Positions 55,661-64,000 of a stretch of DNA of 64,000 nucleotides are shown piece after piece. The position numbers and the translations under genes were made by a program. Every line of letters starts with the position of its first letter. Positions within the stretch are counted from its first letter, which is position 1. The notes beneath the pieces were generated by a model. The model did no database searches and was not told where the DNA came from. It saw only the letters and a list, made by a program, of their open reading frames with translations. The DNA lies in the NCBI GenBank assembly GCA_023399375.1, contig JAEWPX010000073.1, forward strand, positions 1 to 64,000, read 5' to 3'. The DNA comes from Pseudomonadota bacterium. GTDB lineage: Bacteria; Desulfobacterota; Desulfovibrionia; Desulfovibrionales; Desulfovibrionaceae.

Positions 55661-56389
55661 TCATGGTCCGTGTGATCCGGCGATTCTCGCCTCGTCTTGC
55701 TGGAGAAACCGATAGCCCACACCGGATTCGGTCCGGACGAAGCGTGGGCGGGAGGGAATGGGTTCGATCTTATGGCGCAACTGATGGATATAGATACGAA
55801 GATAATGTTCCTTGTCCGCAGCGTTAGGCCCCCAAACCGCCTGGAGCAATTGTCGATGCGTCACTACTTTGCCTGCATTTTTAGCCAAATAGGCAAGCAA
55901 GTTGAACTCGATCGGCGTGAGATGGATTTCCTGCCCGCCGAGATGTACTTGGCGGTCCGTCAAATTTACCCGCAATTCGCCGGACACGATCTCCTGTCCG
56001 ACCGGCCCGCCTTTTGCCGCCGCCAAACGCAGAGCCACGCGGATGCGGGCGGCAAGTTCGCCGACGCCGAAGGGCTTGGTGAGGTAGTCCACCGCCCCCC
56101 CATCTAGGGCAGCTACTTTGGCTTCCTGCGCTTCCCGCGCTGACAGGACAATGATGGGAGCTTCAGTCATACCGCGTAATATCGACAGGACTTCCAGGCC
56201 ATCCAAATCAGGCAGGCCCAGATCGAGGAGAATCAGGGCAAAGCCCGCGCTTGCGGCCATGGCCACGCCCTGTTTTCCAGTTTCCGCTTCCGAGACTTTG
56301 TATCCTTGCTCCGTGAGCACGGTCCGTAGAAAACGACGGATGGGCTGTTCATCATCCACGACGAGGATTTCCTGCGCTGTTGGATTCAT
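55661..56389 (-). CDS. kdpE: KdpE response regulator
   Basis: This 242-residue OmpR-family regulator activates kdp transcription when phosphorylated by KdpD. The receiver has VDDE at 11-14, phospho-acceptor Asp56 in LLDLGLPD and a TKPF switch region. The C-terminal winged helix contains RQLLQAVWGPNAADKEHYLR and ends TESGVGYRF. ATG 56389 was chosen because GAGGAG lies nine bases upstream; the apparent longer start is a TTG. It lies 13 bp after the kdpD stop. Confidence 0.94.
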   Translation of the reverse strand: MNPTAQEILVVDDEQPIRRFLRTVLTEQGYKVSEAETGKQGVAMAASAGFALILLDLGLPDLDGLEVLSILRGMTEAPIIVLSAREAQEAKVAALDGGAVDYLTKPFGVGELAARIRVALRLAAAKGGPVGQEIVSGELRVNLTDRQVHLGGQEIHLTPIEFNLLAYLAKNAGKVVTHRQLLQAVWGPNAADKEHYLRIYIHQLRHKIEPIPSRPRFVRTESGVGYRFLQQDEARIAGSHGP

Positions 56390-56402
56390 GATGGGCAACT
56401 CC

Positions 56403-59066
56403 TCATCGCAAGGGCAGGGTCACGTCCAGGCGCAATCCCCCACCTGGGGCGTTCTTGGCCACGATTTCCCCGCCGTGCACCTTGGCGATGAGGCGGCAGA
56501 TGGCCAGCCCCAGCCCGTAGCCATCCGCGCCGGTTCCCCGGTTCACCCTGTAGAATCGCTCGAAAATTCGTTCGAGTTCCTGCGCGGGCAACCCGTTGCC
56601 CCGGTCGGTCACTTGAATCAACATCTGATCTTTTATGGCCTTAGCCGCAATGGTCACTGGCGTGTCGGCCGGGGTATGCTTCACCGCGTTTTCCAGCAGG
56701 TTGACGAAAAGCTGTTCCATGAGGACCTCGTCCACGGTGACCATGGGGAGGTCGGCAGGCAAGTCCACGGAAACGGGATGCTCGGCCAAGTACGGTTCCA
56801 GCCGAGCCAGCGCCGCGCCGACAACCTCTTCCAGGGGTAATGACTGGAAATGGGGCTTGAATTTGCCCGATTCAAGCTTGGCCAGGCGCAGGAGATTGCC
56901 CACGAGACGACTTAACCTGTCGGATTCCCGGTGAATGTTCTCGGCTAGGCCCCGCACGGTGCCGAATCGGGCGTTTTCGCCAAGCATCATGATGGCTTCG
57001 GCGGAACCGGAGATGGCCGCCAAGGGAGTCTGAAAATCGTGGGTGACCGAAGAAAGCAACGAGGTCTTGAGCTTCTCCGATTCCATGGCCACGAGCGTGG
57101 ATTTGGCGGCGTCCTCCAACCGGTCCACCTCCAGCGCCTGGGCGATCTGGGCCAAAAAGGCCTCGAGGAGTCGCTGTTGGTCCGGAAAGGCCAGCCGCGT
57201 TTTCGCTTCTGTCTGTCCCGCGTCGAGGGCCACCACGCCCACGACCCCGCCTGCTCCTTTGAGCGGCAGGAACAGGATCTCCGAGTCCGGCAGGGTCTGC
57301 GTTCCCCAGCCTGCCGCCTTGCCGTTGGTCAGCACCCATTGGGCCATGCCGAGATGCTTGCCGTGCAGCGCCGATGTCCCCGGGGTCTTGGCCCTGACCA
57401 GGAGCGCGTCCGCCTCGTCCGGCAAGAGGAAAACGACACGGACTTTGAAAACATCCTCCAGATGGCGCTGTGCCACGGCCAGTAGGTTGTCCATGCCGCG
57501 CATGGCCACGAGCTCCCGTCCCAGGGCGGCCAGGGCCGCGCTTTGTCGACCGGCGCTCACGGCCGTATCCGCCTGCCGTTTGAGTTTGCCGGCCATGGAA
57601 CTGATGACCATGGCGACCAGGAACATGACGATGAACGTAATGAGGTGTCGGACGTCCGAAACGGCGAAGCTGAAACGGGGGGGCACGAAAAAGAAGTCGA
57701 AGGCCACCACGCTCATGACCGAAGTGAATATGGCCGGGCCTCGCTGTAGCCAGATGGCCACGGCCATGACGCCCAGCATATAGACCATGATTAGGTTGGC
57801 CAAGTCGAGCACCGGAAAAATAGAAAAGCAAAGGCCTGTGCATAGGGTCAAAATGCCTGTGGCCGCCACGTAGTTCCGCCAGCGCAGTACGGGGCGGGAC
57901 GTTTTCGCCACAGGTGCGGGAGAGGCCGCGCCGGCGTCGCCCCGGATGACATGGACGTCGATTTCCTCGGATTCTCGGATAAGTCGATCGACGGGGCTGC
58001 CGAAGACGTAATCCCGAAGGCGTCGCCGCATGGGCTTGCCCACGACGATCTTGGTGACGTTTTGCTGTCTGGCGAAGGCCACTATTTCACTGGCCACGCT
58101 GACGCCCGAGATGACGAAGGTTTCTGCGCCAAGCTCCTCGGCAAGTTTCAAGTGCCGCAAGGCGCTGTCCCGAGCTTGTTGCGGCAGGTCGGATTGGATG
58201 GATAGGGCCAGCCAGGGGGCGTGAAGTTCCGAGGCAAGACGCTTGGCCGCCCGGACCAGTTTGGCCGAACTCGGGGATGGGCCCACGCAAACAAGTATCC
58301 GCTCCGAGGTGGGCCAGGTGGTCTGGATGGAGCGGCCGTGCCGGTAGACCAGGACCTCGGTGTTGGCGCGCTGGGCCGTGGCCCGCAGGGCCAGTTCCCG
58401 AAGGGCCATGAGGTTCCCTTGACGGAAGAAATTGGTGGAGGCCCAATCCGCCTGCTGCGGCAGGTAGACTTTGCCTTCCTTCAGGCGCTGGCGCAGGTCG
58501 TCGGGAGGGAGATCGACCAGGACCACCGAGTCGGCCCGCTCGAGCAGGGTGTCCGGCACGGTCTCGCGCACCCGCACCCCAGTGATCTGGGCCACCACGT
58601 CGCCCAGGCTTTCCAGGTGCTGCACATTGAGCGTGCTCCAAACATCGATGCCGTTATCGAGGATTTCAACCACGTCCTTCCAGCGCTTGTCGTGGCGGCA
58701 ACCCGGGGCGTTGGTATGTGCCAACTCGTCTACCAGGAGCAGTTCCGGATGCCGGGCCAAGGCCGTGTCCAGGTCGAATTCAGCCAATTCATGCCCGCGA
58801 TAGTCGATCTGCCGGCGCGGAAGGATGTCGAGGCCGGTAAGCAGGGCCTCCGTCTCGACCCGGCCATGGGTCTCCGCCACCCCCACCAGCACCGTCACAC
58901 CTTCGGCTTGCTTCAGGCGGGCCGCTTCGAGCATGGAATATGTCTTGCCGACACCGGGGGCCATGCCCAAGAAAATGCGCAACCGCCCCCCCTGCTTTTT
59001 GTCTTCCTCGCGCTGTACATAAGCCAGGAGGCGGTCGGGATCAGGACGGTGTTCAGCCGCGCTCAT
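56403..59066 (-). CDS. kdpD: KdpD potassium sensor histidine kinase
   Basis: This 887-residue sensor has the N-terminal KdpD ATP-binding domain with GMAPGVGKT at 34-42, a Usp-like domain (about 250-370), the DUF4118 membrane region with four hydrophobic segments (about 400-495), and a GAF-like domain. The kinase core shows the phosphorylated His676 in SVTHDFQTP, the N box NLLENAVKHTP and G-box DRGNGLP. GGAGGCTTGCCCCT precedes the ATG. It is separated from kdpC by 177 bp, which contain a hairpin. Confidence 0.95.
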   Translation of the reverse strand: MSAAEHRPDPDRLLAYVQREEDKKQGGRLRIFLGMAPGVGKTYSMLEAARLKQAEGVTVLVGVAETHGRVETEALLTGLDILPRRQIDYRGHELAEFDLDTALARHPELLLVDELAHTNAPGCRHDKRWKDVVEILDNGIDVWSTLNVQHLESLGDVVAQITGVRVRETVPDTLLERADSVVLVDLPPDDLRQRLKEGKVYLPQQADWASTNFFRQGNLMALRELALRATAQRANTEVLVYRHGRSIQTTWPTSERILVCVGPSPSSAKLVRAAKRLASELHAPWLALSIQSDLPQQARDSALRHLKLAEELGAETFVISGVSVASEIVAFARQQNVTKIVVGKPMRRRLRDYVFGSPVDRLIRESEEIDVHVIRGDAGAASPAPVAKTSRPVLRWRNYVAATGILTLCTGLCFSIFPVLDLANLIMVYMLGVMAVAIWLQRGPAIFTSVMSVVAFDFFFVPPRFSFAVSDVRHLITFIVMFLVAMVISSMAGKLKRQADTAVSAGRQSAALAALGRELVAMRGMDNLLAVAQRHLEDVFKVRVVFLLPDEADALLVRAKTPGTSALHGKHLGMAQWVLTNGKAAGWGTQTLPDSEILFLPLKGAGGVVGVVALDAGQTEAKTRLAFPDQQRLLEAFLAQIAQALEVDRLEDAAKSTLVAMESEKLKTSLLSSVTHDFQTPLAAISGSAEAIMMLGENARFGTVRGLAENIHRESDRLSRLVGNLLRLAKLESGKFKPHFQSLPLEEVVGAALARLEPYLAEHPVSVDLPADLPMVTVDEVLMEQLFVNLLENAVKHTPADTPVTIAAKAIKDQMLIQVTDRGNGLPAQELERIFERFYRVNRGTGADGYGLGLAICRLIAKVHGGEIVAKNAPGGGLRLDVTLPLR

Positions 59067-59187
59067 AGGGGCAAGCCTCCGCGTGCATGGATAGGATATC
59101 TGCCCGTAGGAAAATTATCAGGATGCTTGATCTGGCCCAATATGTTCATGCAATCTTCCTTCCCGGTCAGTGTCAGGAAACGCCCAA

Positions 59188-59217
59188 CGGGGTGCGAGGC
59201 GAAACCCCGACACCCCG
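59188..59217. promoter_or_regulatory. Hairpin between kdpC and kdpD
   Basis: CGGGGTG (59188-59194) pairs with CACCCCG (59211-59217) around a loop with further self-pairing. No T-run follows on either strand. In the only long gap of the kdp operon it could set differential expression of the transporter and sensor parts. Confidence 0.3.
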
Positions 59218-59243
59218 CCAGAAAAACGGGTATGCTTCCCGAC

Positions 59244-59837
59244 TTAATTCTTCTTTTTTCCCGCCAAGGCGTCCACAGCCAGATTCAGCGCAAGAACGTT
59301 GACGCGCTCCTCGCCCAGCACGCCGAACTGCCGTCCCTTTACATGCTGCTCCACGAGCTTGCCTACCTGGTTGGGGTCCAGCCCTGTGGCCTTTGCTACC
59401 CGAGGGACCTGATAATAGGCGGCGGCCGGAGAAATATGCGGATCGAGCCCGCTGCCCGAGGCCGTGACCAACTCCACGGGTACAGGGCCTTCCCCGTTTT
59501 CTCGTTGCAAAGCGGCTGTCCGTTGCGCCACCGTGACGAGATAGTCAGGGTTCGTTGGCCCGAGGTTGGAGCCCGAAGAGGACGAGGCATCGTAGGGTTT
59601 CGGCGACGTTGCCGATGGGCGCCCCCAAAAATGGGATGCATCGGCGAAAGGTTGGCCGATGAGCGCCGAACCGATGACCTGGCCGTCCTTCTCCATAAGA
59701 CTGCCATTCGCCTGTCTCGGGAAAAAGAGTTGGGCCAAGCCGGTTATCAGGCCCGGATAGACGGCACCGGTGAGCAGGGTCAGGACGACCAGGACAAGGA
59801 GCGCCGGTTTGCATTGTTTGATGGTATAGGAAAGCAT
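59244..59837 (-). CDS. kdpC: Potassium-transporting ATPase subunit C
   Basis: This 197-residue single-span subunit stabilises the KdpFABC complex and aids ATP binding. The membrane anchor lies at about residues 11-32; [21 protein letters not shown] and an [10 protein letters not shown] segment (about 135-145) are family hallmarks. AAAGGAGAAGAGC precedes ATG 59837, 21 bp after the kdpB stop. Confidence 0.95.
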   Translation of the reverse strand: MLSYTIKQCKPALLVLVVLTLLTGAVYPGLITGLAQLFFPRQANGSLMEKDGQVIGSALIGQPFADASHFWGRPSATSPKPYDASSSSGSNLGPTNPDYLVTVAQRTAALQRENGEGPVPVELVTASGSGLDPHISPAAAYYQVPRVAKATGLDPNQVGKLVEQHVKGRQFGVLGEERVNVLALNLAVDALAGKKKN

Positions 59838-59858
59838 GCTCTTCTCCTTTCTTCCAAG

Positions 59859-61934
59859 CTAGGCCAGGCCGAGAGAAACCAAGATAAGGTCGATGGCCTT
59901 GATGCCCACGAAGGGAACGATGACGCCCCCCAATCCGTAAATGAGCAGATTGTCCCGAAGCGCCCTGGCCGCGCCCACGGCCCGGTAACGAACGCCGCGC
60001 AGGGCCAGGGGGATGAGGACGACAATAATCAGGGCGTTGAAGATGACCGCCGAGAGAATGGCCGATGCCGGCGTGGCCAACCCCATGATGTTGAGCGCGC
60101 CGAGTTGAGGATAGATGCCTACAAAGGCAGCCGGAATGATGGCGAAGTACTTGGCGATGTCGTTGGCAATGGAAAACGTGGTCAGCGATCCTCGCGTCAT
60201 CAGGAGCTGCTTGCCGATTTCCACCACTTCCAGGAGCTTGGTGGGGTTGGAATCCAGGTCCACCATGTTCCCGGCTTCTTTGGCAGCCTGGGTACCGGAA
60301 TTCATGGCCACACCCACATCGGCCTGGGCCAGGGCCGGGGCGTCGTTGGTGCCGTCGCCGGTCATGGCCACCAGACGCCCCTCGGCCTGAGTTTTGCGGA
60401 TCAGCGCCAGCTTGTTCTCGGGAGTGGCTTCAGCCAGGAAATCATCCACCCCGGCCTCGGCCGCAATGGCCGCCGCCGTGAGCGGATTATCGCCAGTGAC
60501 CATGACCGTCTTGATGCCCATGCTGCGTAGCTGGGCGAAACGCTCCCGGATACCGCCCTTGACGATGTCCTTGAGCCAGATCGCGCCGAGGATGCAATCG
60601 TTTTCCGCAACCAGAAGCGGCGTACCTCCGGATTCTGCGATGGTGCGCACGGCCTCGTCCACCTCGCGTGGCACCGGACCGCCTTTTTCCGACACAAACC
60701 GTTTGATGGCATCGGGAGCGCCCTTGCGGATAGCTCGGCCGTGAATATCCACGCCGGAGAGCCTCGTCTGGGCGGTAAACGGGACAAAGGAGGCGTCCAG
60801 ATCACGCATGTCCCGGCCCCGGATGCCGAAACGCTCCTTGGCCAGTACCACGATGGACCGCCCTTCCGGGGTTTCGTCGGCCAGAGAGGCCAACTGAGCT
60901 ACGTCGGCAAGGTCCTTTTCAGCCACGCCGGGCATGGGCAGGAAGTCGTCGGCCTGCCGATTGCCCAGGGTGATGGTGCCGGTTTTGTCGAGGAGCAGCA
61001 CGTCCACGTCGCCGGCCGCCTCCACGGCTCTACCGGAGGTGGCGATGACCCCGGCCTGGATAAGCCGGTCCATGCCGGCAATGCCTATGGCCGAAAGCAG
61101 GCCCCCGATGGTGGTCGGAGCCAGACAGACGAACAGGGCCGCCAACACGGTAATGGTCACGGCCGCGCCATGCCCGGCCTGTTCCACGGCAAAGGCCGAA
61201 TAGGGCAACAGCGTGGCGCACACGACGAGAAAGATCAGGGTCAAGGCGGCCAGGAGAATATTGAGAGCGATTTCATTTGGGGTCTTGCGGCGTTTGGCCC
61301 CTTCGACCAGGGCGATCATGCGGTCGAGGAAGGTCTCGCCCGCCTCGGCAGCCACACGCACGATCACCCAGTCCGAAAGCAGGCGCGTGCCGCCGGTGAC
61401 GGCACTGCGGTCGCCGCCGGCCTCGCGGATGACCGGGGCCGACTCGCCGGTGATGGCGCTCTCGTCCACCGAGGCCACGCCTTCGATGATGTCGCCGTCG
61501 CAGGGGATGAAGTCGCCGGCCTCCACGAGGACCATCTCGCCCTTGCGCAGGCTTGTGGAGGGCACCATCTCGACCTTGGCCTCCCGGTTGGAAGAGGCGA
61601 GTTTTTTGGCCTGGATGTCCCGGCGGGCCTGACGGAGGGAATCGGCCTGGGCCTTGCCGCGTCCTTCGGCCATGGCCTCGGCGAAGTTGGCGAAAAGGAC
61701 CGTAAACCACAGCCAAATAGTGATGGCCAGGATGAAGCCCGCCGGGGCCTCACCGTGGCCGGCCAGCGCCTGGACGAACAGAATCGTGGTCAGGATGGAG
61801 CCGATGTACACCGTGAACATGACCGGATTGCGCAGCTGGTTATGGGGCGCGAGTTTTCGGAAGGAATCCAATATGGCCCGTTTCACCAACGGGGGATCGA
61901 AGAGCGGACGTTTTTCCTGCTTGTGTTTGCTCAT
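59859..61934 (-). CDS. kdpB: Potassium-transporting P-type ATPase subunit B
   Basis: This 691-residue P-type ATPase hydrolyses ATP to energise potassium import. The actuator motif TGES is at 162-165, the phosphorylated Asp316 lies in DKTGTI, and [11 protein letters not shown] in the P domain is intact. Membrane segments match the family. It follows kdpA by 25 bp. No missing residues noted. Confidence 0.96.
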   Translation of the reverse strand: MSKHKQEKRPLFDPPLVKRAILDSFRKLAPHNQLRNPVMFTVYIGSILTTILFVQALAGHGEAPAGFILAITIWLWFTVLFANFAEAMAEGRGKAQADSLRQARRDIQAKKLASSNREAKVEMVPSTSLRKGEMVLVEAGDFIPCDGDIIEGVASVDESAITGESAPVIREAGGDRSAVTGGTRLLSDWVIVRVAAEAGETFLDRMIALVEGAKRRKTPNEIALNILLAALTLIFLVVCATLLPYSAFAVEQAGHGAAVTITVLAALFVCLAPTTIGGLLSAIGIAGMDRLIQAGVIATSGRAVEAAGDVDVLLLDKTGTITLGNRQADDFLPMPGVAEKDLADVAQLASLADETPEGRSIVVLAKERFGIRGRDMRDLDASFVPFTAQTRLSGVDIHGRAIRKGAPDAIKRFVSEKGGPVPREVDEAVRTIAESGGTPLLVAENDCILGAIWLKDIVKGGIRERFAQLRSMGIKTVMVTGDNPLTAAAIAAEAGVDDFLAEATPENKLALIRKTQAEGRLVAMTGDGTNDAPALAQADVGVAMNSGTQAAKEAGNMVDLDSNPTKLLEVVEIGKQLLMTRGSLTTFSIANDIAKYFAIIPAAFVGIYPQLGALNIMGLATPASAILSAVIFNALIIVVLIPLALRGVRYRAVGAARALRDNLLIYGLGGVIVPFVGIKAIDLILVSLGLA

Positions 61935-61959
61935 GGCAATGCTCGCTTGGGAAGTCGGA

Positions 61960-63774
61960 TTAGCGGACGATCATGCCCAGATGTTCCGCGATGGGCCCCA
62001 GTGCCAGGGCCGGAAAAAAGGTCAGGGCGCCCACCACCAAAACCACGCTGATCAAGAGCCCCACGAACAAGGGCGTATGTGTGGGCAAGGTGCCGGCCCC
62101 CTGGGGCACGATCTTTTTCCCGCCGAGGGACCCGGCGATGGCCAGGGTGGGGATGGCCAGCCAGAAACGGCCCAGGAACATGCAGGCTGCGCCGACTGTG
62201 TTGTAAAAAAGCGCGTTGGCGGACAGTCCGGCAAAGGCACTGCCGTTGTTGTTGCTCATGGAGGAGAAGGCATAGAGAATCTCGCTGAAACCGTGTGCCC
62301 CGGGATTGGCGATGGCCACCTTGGCGCTGGGAAGAAGAACGCCGAGCGCCGTGCCCATCAGACTTAAAAACGGTGGGATCAGGATGATGAGCGAGGCCAT
62401 TTTCATCTCGAAGGGCTCGATCTTCTTGCCCAGGTATTCCGGAGTCCGCCCCACCATGAGCCCTGCCACGAACACGGCCACGATGGCGAAGATGAGCATG
62501 CCATAGAGGCCCGAGCCCACGCCGCCGTAAACCACTTCGCCGAGTTGCATGAGCAGCATGGGCACCAGCCCGCCAAGCGGGGTATAGGAGTCATGCATGG
62601 AGTTGACCGAGCCGTTGGAAGCGCCGGTGGTGGCCGTGGCCCATATGGCCGAATCGGTGATGCCGAACCGGACCTCCTTGCCCTCCATGTTGCCCCCGGC
62701 CTGGGCGAGGAGGCCATCGGAAGCCGCCTGATTGACGCCAATCCCGGCCAGTTTCGGATTGCCCGCCTGCTCGTTGACGACGCAGACCCCGAGCAAGACG
62801 ACGAAGATGACCGTCATGGCCGCCAGGATAGCCAGCCCCTGGCGCTTGTCCCGGATCATGATCCCGAAGGTGACGCACAGCGCCGCCGGAAGCAGCAGAA
62901 GGGACAGCATCTCCAGGAAATTGGACAGCGGCGTCGGATTTTCGAACGGATGGGCCGAGTTGACGTTGAAAAAACCGCCGCCGTTGGTGCCGAGTTGTTT
63001 GATGGCCACCTGGGAAGCCACCGGGCCCCGGGCAATGGTCTGTTCCGTCATCTGTGCCGCTTCGGTCTTGGGCTTGCCTGCTTCGTCCGGCACCGGCGCG
63101 CCGGAAGCGTCCTTGACAGGATTGTCGTAGCCCGTCGGCTCGAGAATCGTGGCCGTGGCCGCGCCGCTAAACGTCTGGGGCATACCCTGCCAGACCAGCA
63201 GCAAGGACAGGACCACGGACAAGGGCAGCAGCACATAGAGGGTGGAACGCGTGAGGTCCTTCCAAAAGTTGCCCAAGGTCTGGGTCTCGCGCCGGCTTAT
63301 CCCCCGTATAAGCGCCGTCAACACGGCCATCCCCGCCGCTGCCGACAAAAAACTGTGCGAGGTGAGCCCGAGCATCTGGGTCAGATAGCTCATGGTGGAC
63401 TCGCCACCGTAGGCCTGCCAGTTGGTGTTGGTGGAAAAGCTCACGGCGGTGTTTAAGGCCAAGTCGGAAGCGACGCCGGTCATACCGTCGGGATTAAGCG
63501 GCAGCATGGCCTGGAGGCGTTGCTGCAGGTAGAGGAGCAGAATGGAAAATCCCGTGAAGACCATAAGGGAAACGGCATAGGCCTTCCAATCCATTTCCCG
63601 CTCGGCATCCAAACCGCAGAGACGGTAGATAAGCCGCTCTACCGGACCAAGGACGCGGTCCAGGCCGCACGGACGATCCGTGTAGACCCTGGCCATGTAC
63701 GCCCCCAGGGGCCAAGCCAATCCCAAGAGGACAACGAGGTACAGGACGATTTGCAGCATGGCGTTGCCGGTCAT
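61960..63774 (-). CDS. kdpA: Potassium-transporting ATPase subunit A
   Basis: This 604-residue channel-like subunit binds and conducts potassium. Multiple membrane segments surround filter-like loops, including [15 protein letters not shown] and [17 protein letters not shown] blocks typical of KdpA. ATG 63774 overlaps the kdpF stop by 4 bp (ATGA); a second in-frame ATG lies 15 bp downstream. The Gln/Lys/Glu-rich loop near residue 240 is more variable. Confidence 0.95.
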   Translation of the reverse strand: MTGNAMLQIVLYLVVLLGLAWPLGAYMARVYTDRPCGLDRVLGPVERLIYRLCGLDAEREMDWKAYAVSLMVFTGFSILLLYLQQRLQAMLPLNPDGMTGVASDLALNTAVSFSTNTNWQAYGGESTMSYLTQMLGLTSHSFLSAAAGMAVLTALIRGISRRETQTLGNFWKDLTRSTLYVLLPLSVVLSLLLVWQGMPQTFSGAATATILEPTGYDNPVKDASGAPVPDEAGKPKTEAAQMTEQTIARGPVASQVAIKQLGTNGGGFFNVNSAHPFENPTPLSNFLEMLSLLLLPAALCVTFGIMIRDKRQGLAILAAMTVIFVVLLGVCVVNEQAGNPKLAGIGVNQAASDGLLAQAGGNMEGKEVRFGITDSAIWATATTGASNGSVNSMHDSYTPLGGLVPMLLMQLGEVVYGGVGSGLYGMLIFAIVAVFVAGLMVGRTPEYLGKKIEPFEMKMASLIILIPPFLSLMGTALGVLLPSAKVAIANPGAHGFSEILYAFSSMSNNNGSAFAGLSANALFYNTVGAACMFLGRFWLAIPTLAIAGSLGGKKIVPQGAGTLPTHTPLFVGLLISVVLVVGALTFFPALALGPIAEHLGMIVR

Positions 63775-63854
63775 TCGAACATCTCCGGTTTGAGCAAGGC
63801 CAAAACGAGGTAAACGAAAAGAGCCACGGCCAAAACGGCGCTGACGATTTCCAT
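63771..63854 (-). CDS. kdpF: KdpF small membrane subunit
   Basis: This 27-residue peptide has one membrane span and ends [12 protein letters not shown], the recognisable KdpF C-terminus (LLKPE-F). It stabilises KdpFABC. The start at 63854 is preceded by GGAGG 12 bp upstream, inside the end of the preceding small gene. It is coupled to kdpA by the 4-bp ATGA overlap. Confidence 0.88.
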   Translation of the reverse strand: MEIVSAVLAVALFVYLVLALLKPEMFE

Positions 63855-63859
63855 AACGC

Positions 63860-63955
63860 CTACACCCTCCGCAGCCGGTCGAAATATCCCGCCAGGGCGA
63901 TGGTGACCGCCACGGCGGCGATGATCAAACCCAAGTACACAATGTCCGCGAACAT
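63860..63955 (-). CDS. 31-residue membrane peptide upstream of kdpF
   Basis: A small open frame begins [20 protein letters not shown] and ends FDRLRRV, with one hydrophobic span and a basic C-terminus. GGAGGCTCCTTC gives a very good ribosome binding site before ATG 63955. It stops 5 bp before kdpF. The combination of a strong ribosome binding site, membrane character and operon position supports a real gene. It may be an additional Kdp small subunit. Confidence 0.65.
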   Translation of the reverse strand: MFADIVYLGLIIAAVAVTIALAGYFDRLRRV

Positions 63956-64000
63956 GAAGGAGCCTCCGTTTGATTTTCGCAAGCATACCCAGGCAAGAAT

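Overview
The window is one long stretch of very GC-rich chromosome with tightly packed genes, many 1-17 bp overlaps and GTG starts. Several things suggest a Gram-negative Desulfovibrionaceae-like deltaproteobacterium: two copies of an intergenic GCCTCCGGCGGCC repeat of a kind I associate with Desulfovibrio-type genomes, DUF362/ferredoxin and chemosensory genes, and outer-membrane export machinery. No rRNA gene, intact tRNA, prophage or CRISPR array is visible, so the taxonomy is inference.

Region 1 (59-17122, all minus strand). Read in transcription order it holds a membrane diguanylate cyclase, a GT39-type glycosyltransferase with two small membrane-anchored proteins, an alpha-oxoamine synthase (8-amino-7-oxononanoate / serine palmitoyltransferase family), and a split MacAB-TolC-like exporter (FtsX-type permease, ATPase, TolC-like protein, membrane-fusion protein). 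It ends with a GNAT-fold protein, a multi-pass membrane protein, a DPM-like GT2, an AsnB amidotransferase and a methyltransferase-like protein. The close spacing suggests one programme that makes, decorates and exports an amino-ketone or lipid-like product. This is the best candidate here for an undescribed system.

Region 2 (17612-32753) is an exopolysaccharide locus. It holds a processive GT2, a lysophospholipid-type acyltransferase, an NAD-dependent epimerase, a Wzy/WaaL-like polymerase or ligase, a secreted clan-A glycoside-hydrolase-like protein, a Wzc-like co-polymerase with a ruined P-loop, the Wza-like export lipoprotein, a membrane-fusion protein paralogous to the one in region 1, a Wzx flippase and an alkaline-phosphatase-superfamily hydrolase.

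Region 3 (32833-48141) mixes signalling and envelope genes. A CheA, response regulator and CheD trio follows the polysaccharide genes without CheW, CheR, CheB or a linked receptor. After it come a Sel1-like protein, a 990-residue GT39, a GT2, a deacetylase-like protein, an HDOD protein, a CgeB-like glycosyltransferase, an isoprenylcysteine-methyltransferase-like membrane protein, a Cache-type chemoreceptor and a DUF362 ferredoxin protein with a clear terminator.

Region 4 (48315-53091, minus) pairs a 1316-residue Pls/PosA-type adenylation-thiolation-membrane synthetase with a downstream Sfp-type phosphopantetheinyl transferase. This is a two-gene candidate for making a poly-amino-acid or aminoacyl product. 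Region 5 (53092-54726) is a scar. It is comparatively AT-rich and holds fused fragments of two unrelated insertion sequences, a tRNA/tmRNA-like 3' end with its terminator, and an orphan MNT-type nucleotidyltransferase.

Region 6 (54727-63955, minus) is a complete potassium-transport operon: an unnamed 31-residue membrane peptide, kdpF, kdpA, kdpB, kdpC, kdpD and kdpE, ending in a gene for a membrane-anchored four-helix-bundle-like protein 25 bp after kdpE.
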